This document shows, in pieces, positions 61,285 through 63,916 of a DNA stretch of 63,916 nt. The notes below the pieces were generated by a model, which saw nothing but the letters and a program-made list of their open reading frames with translations, was not told where the DNA came from and ran no database searches. Position 1 is the first letter of the stretch; each line of letters opens with the position of its first letter. A program made the position numbers and the translations under genes. The stretch covers positions 1 through 63,916 of the forward strand of contig JANQFE010000056.1 of NCBI GenBank assembly GCA_028278025.1, read 5' to 3'. The stretch comes from Thermodesulfobacteriota bacterium. Its GTDB lineage: Bacteria; Desulfobacterota; WTBG01; CAIYCZ01; CAIRTM01.

Positions 61285-61702
61285 AAGATAAAATATGTTC
61301 TTAAGACCTACTACCGCCGCGTCACACTTTAATTTGTCAGTTCATCGGTGAGGGTCTTTGGTTTTGAGCAGTAAAGATCTCGCTAAATCATTACCCACAA
61401 ATTTAAATGTGACGCTGTACTACGTCCTTCTTTAACTTCCGACTACTGCAAACGCGGTCACCATGTATCAGGACTGCTCATCAGCCCCGATATCGATCCC
61501 GTTGCCCTGCAGCCTGTCCTGTCCGTCTAGAGCTGTTCACAGAAAAACATAGCCGATTTTCCTGAGAAAAGACTTTGCAGAATACAAAATGGATTCCCGC
61601 TTTCGCGGGGATGACATCATAAAACAAACCCCCCAAATAAGTCATTCCCGCGAAAGCGGGAATCCATAAGCATTTTTAAACATCTCCTTTATCGCGACCA
61701 CT
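61285..61702. other. Gap holding an interrupted gene end and repeat R4b
   Basis: Contains the C-terminal end of the interrupted lipoprotein gene (61468-61527, minus) and most of R4b. The stretch 61285-61467 has no recognised feature. Confidence 0.6.
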
Positions 61703-61720
61703 CTATTTTGTGAAATGCTC
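61530..61720 (-). repeat. R4 repeat, copy b, MITE-like with TA duplication
   Basis: 191 bp, ends GAGCATTTCACA (right, minus strand) and GAGCTGTTCACA (left, plus strand), flanked by TA on each side (61528-61529 and 61721-61722). Contains a nested, roughly 77-base element with ends TGGATTCCCGCTTTCGCGG and CCCGCGAAAGCGGGAATCCA. Copy a at 6131-6225 lacks the nested part. Confidence 0.88.
61589..61665. repeat. Nested TCATTCCCGC inverted-repeat element
   Basis: TGGATTCCCGC...GATGAC on the left and GTCATTCCCGCGAAAGCGG...TCCA on the right make long inverted arms, each with its own small CCCGC/GCGGG hairpin. Elements with this end sequence are common in many bacterial genomes. It sits inside R4b. Confidence 0.8.
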
Positions 61721-62016
61721 TATATCGCTGTCTCCTGATGCCGGTATGTTATCACCGGCATCTATGGCAGGGGAGTCTGCTGTTACATGAAGATCAGGTG
61801 CACTTGTGTCGACAAAATCACAGGCAATGAGAATAAAAACAAGCATGGTAAGTATAACGGTGATGTTAAGGAGAGCAGCATTTTTCTTTAATAAACAGCT
61901 GTAGTGCATTGCTGCATCACCTCTTATTTTTTTGCCGCAGACCGGTGCTGATAGTGAATTACCGGATATCTATTTTTATATATATTGCTTGGCATACTCT
62001 TTTGGAAGAGTGCCTT

Positions 62017-62904
62017 TCATTGTGGCAGGGCAATGTCATATATGGCAAACAAGACCAGCCCTTCCCATTGTGAGTCCGGGAAAGTGCTTGCAAGATAATC
62101 CTTAACAACACAAACTCCCGATTTTTGAGAAGAATGGTACAGGTCGCCATCGATAAGCAGACCCTCATGACCAATTATAATACCCTTTTCCCAGTGTGAC
62201 TTCTTAACCATGGCTGTGCCCAATACCGAGGGAAGTTCTTTAAGCATCTCCGGGGAAAATCCGGCCCGCGGCAGGTAGTTGACCGTAACCCTGTGGCTCC
62301 AGTTGTCAAGACGGCCGTTGAAGAAGTAGTTTCCATCCTTTTTTTTGTTTAACGTAACCGTAACCTGCTTAAGCACAGCAGGGTTATGTACATACTGTTG
62401 TGTTACGTCAGAAAAATACCGGCTGGCTGAATCCGTAATACGATCCGTTGTAAAGTGATACCTGGTTGTATACCCCACCGCAGCGCCCTTGTAATGCAGC
62501 CAGCGCATATGCTGCAGGGCTTCATGGTATGAACGGCCGGCAGCAAAAGCTGTTGCATACAGCACAAACATCGTGCAGTTGGTTTTACCATACGGCAGCC
62601 AGTCGGTGCTCTCGTTTTCAAGAGGGTCCAGGTTGTACGGGGCCCCGGTATACATAGCGGCAATGGCTTTGAGCCTACTGGAATGGTCAGAAAAACGCCG
62701 GTGCAGTTCTGCCAGCACCAGATCAAGTTCAGCTTTGCTGGACTTAAAAATTTTTATTTTCCCCCGAAACTCTTTGTCACTTAAATTCTGCAGGTTGGTA
62801 AAGTCTTGGGCATGCGTGCGAAGCGGTATAACAATAAAAGCAAAGAGCTCCAGAAGAAATACAATAAATATACGTCGAGTTGTCTTCATGAAATTAATTG
62901 ACAT
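62017..62904 (-). CDS. DUF1460-family exported amidase-like protein
   Basis: 295 residues. Signal peptide (RRIFIVFLLELFAFIVIPLR then THAQ). DUF1460 features: YTGAPYNLDPL, LPYGKTNCTMFVLYATAFAA, the TRYHFTTDRI segment, IIIGHEGLLIDGDLYHSS. The family is related to NlpC/P60-like cysteine peptidases and N-acetylmuramoyl-L-alanine amidases; C110-like Cys in GKTNCTMF is the candidate nucleophile. Likely periplasmic wall-turnover enzyme. The N-terminal Met is at 62904, with a second Met five codons in. Confidence 0.78.
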   Translation of the reverse strand: MSINFMKTTRRIFIVFLLELFAFIVIPLRTHAQDFTNLQNLSDKEFRGKIKIFKSSKAELDLVLAELHRRFSDHSSRLKAIAAMYTGAPYNLDPLENESTDWLPYGKTNCTMFVLYATAFAAGRSYHEALQHMRWLHYKGAAVGYTTRYHFTTDRITDSASRYFSDVTQQYVHNPAVLKQVTVTLNKKKDGNYFFNGRLDNWSHRVTVNYLPRAGFSPEMLKELPSVLGTAMVKKSHWEKGIIIGHEGLLIDGDLYHSSQKSGVCVVKDYLASTFPDSQWEGLVLFAIYDIALPQ

Positions 62905-63096
62905 CTGTAGTCAGGTAGCGCAAAGCGAAACCCGACAATTAATCCAAATAAGATGGTGGGTTGCACCCACCTTACCTGCTTTTTTTAACATTTTTGCCAT
63001 GAAAGAATCTCTCTATACCGCTAACGAACACCTTAACAAGCTGTCGCAGGAGTGGCAGCGGACACGGCAGTCCTTGTTGAAGGCATGGTTATGCAT

Positions 63097-63390
63097 TCAT
63101 TGTATACGGTTTCCCCAATATTCAGGCTTGCGATGAAGATTTGCAATTGCAACCACTATAATTTCATTTTCCAGGATTTGATATATTATTCCATAAGGGA
63201 AACGACGAAGTTGACATCTTCTTGTTCTCTTTGAAAATGGTTGCCATGCCTCTGGAAATTTCCCCAACCTATCAAGAGCGTTCAAAATTTCAGTAAAAAA
63301 AGCATCACCAAGGCCGGGCATCTCATAATTATAATATGAAATAGCTTCATCTAATTCAATTTGAGCAATCTCTAAAAATTTAATCTTCAT
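63097..63390 (-). CDS. ParE/RelE-family toxin
   Basis: 97 residues. Small basic RelE/ParE fold: KFLEIAQIELDEAISYYN, PEAWQPFSKRTRRCQLRRFPYGIIYQIL and IIVVAIANLHRKPEYW. In ParE types it poisons gyrase; in RelE types it cuts mRNA on ribosomes. The ending HRKPEYW is common in the ParE group. It lies eight bases after the antitoxin gene on the same strand. Confidence 0.9.
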   Translation of the reverse strand: MKIKFLEIAQIELDEAISYYNYEMPGLGDAFFTEILNALDRLGKFPEAWQPFSKRTRRCQLRRFPYGIIYQILENEIIVVAIANLHRKPEYWGNRIQ

Positions 63391-63398
63391 TCTTTTGC

Positions 63399-63611
63399 CT
63401 ACTTGTATTTTTCAAGAACTTCTCTTAATGTAAGGGTCTTGATTTTTCCTTGTTGATAGGCATCAATGCGACTCTCCGCTTCATTAGCCCATAATTTTTC
63501 AATCTCTTTATCTGGTTCATCAAGACTTGATATCAATTTATCAATAAGCTCTGCTTTTTCTGAAGGAGGCAATATCAAGATTTTTTTTAAAATCTGATTC
63601 GGTATAGTCAT
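63399..63611 (-). CDS. Addiction-module antitoxin (CHP02574 type)
   Basis: 70 residues, acidic helical protein. LPPSEKAELIDKLISSLDEPDKEIEKLWANEAESRIDAYQQGKIKT (in pieces: LPPSEKAELIDKLISSL, WANEAESRIDAYQQGK) is the standard antitoxin partner of this ParE/RelE group. Good ribosome site GGAGAATGAA. It presumably neutralises the toxin by wrapping and represses the operon. Confidence 0.9.
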   Translation of the reverse strand: MTIPNQILKKILILPPSEKAELIDKLISSLDEPDKEIEKLWANEAESRIDAYQQGKIKTLTLREVLEKYK

Positions 63612-63801
63612 TTCATTCTCCTATATAATTATATTGATTTTTAATATCCATCAGCATAATTACCCTTCACCAGCTGCTGTTGAAGCAATAGCAGTAAGGT
63701 TAAAGGTGTTGTTATGTCTTTTTTTATGAAATGTTATTTTTATGAAAATATTCATCCTCAGGTAAATATGCATGAAGAATCGAGAACAAAAAAAGTCAGG
63801 T

Positions 63802-63916
63802 CTACGTTTGACCCTTGCTGATTATTTTTTCAATCTTCTGTACCCGCTGTCTTATCTTGCTATCCTTTGCAATAGTTTGTATCATTTTATTAACAACGCT
63901 ACTGACGCTGCTATAT
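63802..63916 (-). CDS. C-terminus of a REP-associated tyrosine (Y1) transposase, cut by the window edge
   Basis: An open frame enters from the right edge and ends at TAG 63802. The 37 visible residues (SSVSSVVNKMIQTIAKDSK and IRQRVQKIEKIISKGQT) look like the DnaA-like helix-turn-helix tail with the KGQT ending found on Y1/REP-associated transposases. The catalytic part is outside the window. Such enzymes move palindromic REP/BIME-type repeats. Confidence 0.5.
   Translation of the reverse strand, partial: YSSVSSVVNKMIQTIAKDSKIRQRVQKIEKIISKGQT

Larger units (their letters stand above)
61468..61909 (-). pseudogene. Lipoprotein with choice-of-anchor-Q-type tail, interrupted by R4b
   Basis: The first 63 codons (lipobox LVFILIAC, then TADSPAIDAGDNIPASGDSDI split here) are followed by R4b. 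Skipping the element and one TA, the frame continues exactly into DGQDRLQGNGIDIGADEQS and a stop. SPAIDAGDN and DIGADE are the two halves of the C-terminal motif of right-handed beta-helix choice-of-anchor proteins. Even the rebuilt gene is only 82 codons, so it had already lost its beta-helix before the insertion. The current frame ends at 61703 with codons from R4b. Confidence 0.8.

Noticed and set aside
61520..61530. Fourth near-copy of the TGTCCGTCTAA motif (TGTCCGTCTAG)
   Set aside because: It is explained by coding sequence of the interrupted lipoprotein (GACGGACAG on minus) joined to the R4b end, faces no gene on its strand, and differs in the last base.
62959..62984. GGTGGGTTGCACCCACC hairpin as a further R2 member or terminator
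   Set aside because: Only a short stem shared with many genomes; no T run and none of the R2 ends.

Overview
The window looks like a chromosomal segment of a Gram-negative bacterium with an outer membrane. Evidence is the many lipobox lipoproteins, an OmpP1/FadL-type barrel, PBP1A, and PKD/BACON/LamG secreted proteins. Gene content and order (rpsP-KH-trmD-rplS-rnhB-yraN, phoH-yqfF-ybeY, lipB-lipA, serC, a CFI-box-like C-terminal domain, a TIGR04073-like protein) fit the former Deltaproteobacteria (Desulfobacterota) or a neighbouring candidate phylum. This placement is inference. I found no complete tRNA, rRNA or CRISPR array.

Layout. 0-6 kb: a truncated gene with a leader that could hide its ribosome site, a U32-like Fe-S protein, lipA, lipB, a GT4 glycosyltransferase, a lipoprotein, an SMR-type membrane protein and a UbiA-type prenyltransferase. 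6.2-7.1 kb: an IS5-group insertion sequence. 7-12.2 kb: an AT-rich accessory island with an unrecognised protein plus alpha/alpha-toroid protein pair, a winged-helix membrane protein and a Fic protein. It ends at a tRNA-Arg-like fragment that may be an attachment site. 12.4-18.5 kb: a secreted repeat protein, a MNT/HEPN toxin-antitoxin pair, an exported PCMT and PBP1A. 18.9-27.5 kb: housekeeping genes, with rimM absent from its usual place. 27.5-41.5 kb: mixed metabolic and hypothetical genes dotted with palindromic repeats. 41.5-48.9 kb: a PEBP lipoprotein, two DUF4143-type ATPases plus a dead third copy, and a LamG/MopE-like/BACON/PKD protein.

48.9-61.3 kb is the most unusual part: an anti-sigma factor, an RpoE-like sigma factor, a TPR-CHAT protease lipoprotein, a FlgO-like lipoprotein, an outer-membrane barrel and a large secreted protein with a caspase/legumain-type His/Cys pair. 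TPR-CHAT proteases and RpoE-like sigma factors occur together in type III-E CRISPR (Craspase) loci, but here there is no CRISPR component and the protease carries an export signal. An 11-base motif, TGTCCGTCTAA, lies in sense orientation upstream of the anti-sigma, TPR-CHAT and LamG/PKD genes. In one case it has a canonical ECF -35 at a 16-base spacing. I propose an envelope-located, CRISPR-independent sigma/anti-sigma/CHAT signalling module.

The second theme is repeats. Four families of about 180-230 bp palindromic, MITE-like elements (called R1-R4 here) occur 12 times in all. R1 and R3 show compensatory base-pair changes between copies, R4 has interrupted a gene with a clean TA duplication, and repeat ends supply the stop codons of several genes. 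The last 115 bases appear to encode the C-terminus of a REP-associated (Y1) transposase. The window ends with a DUF1460 protein and a ParE/antitoxin pair.
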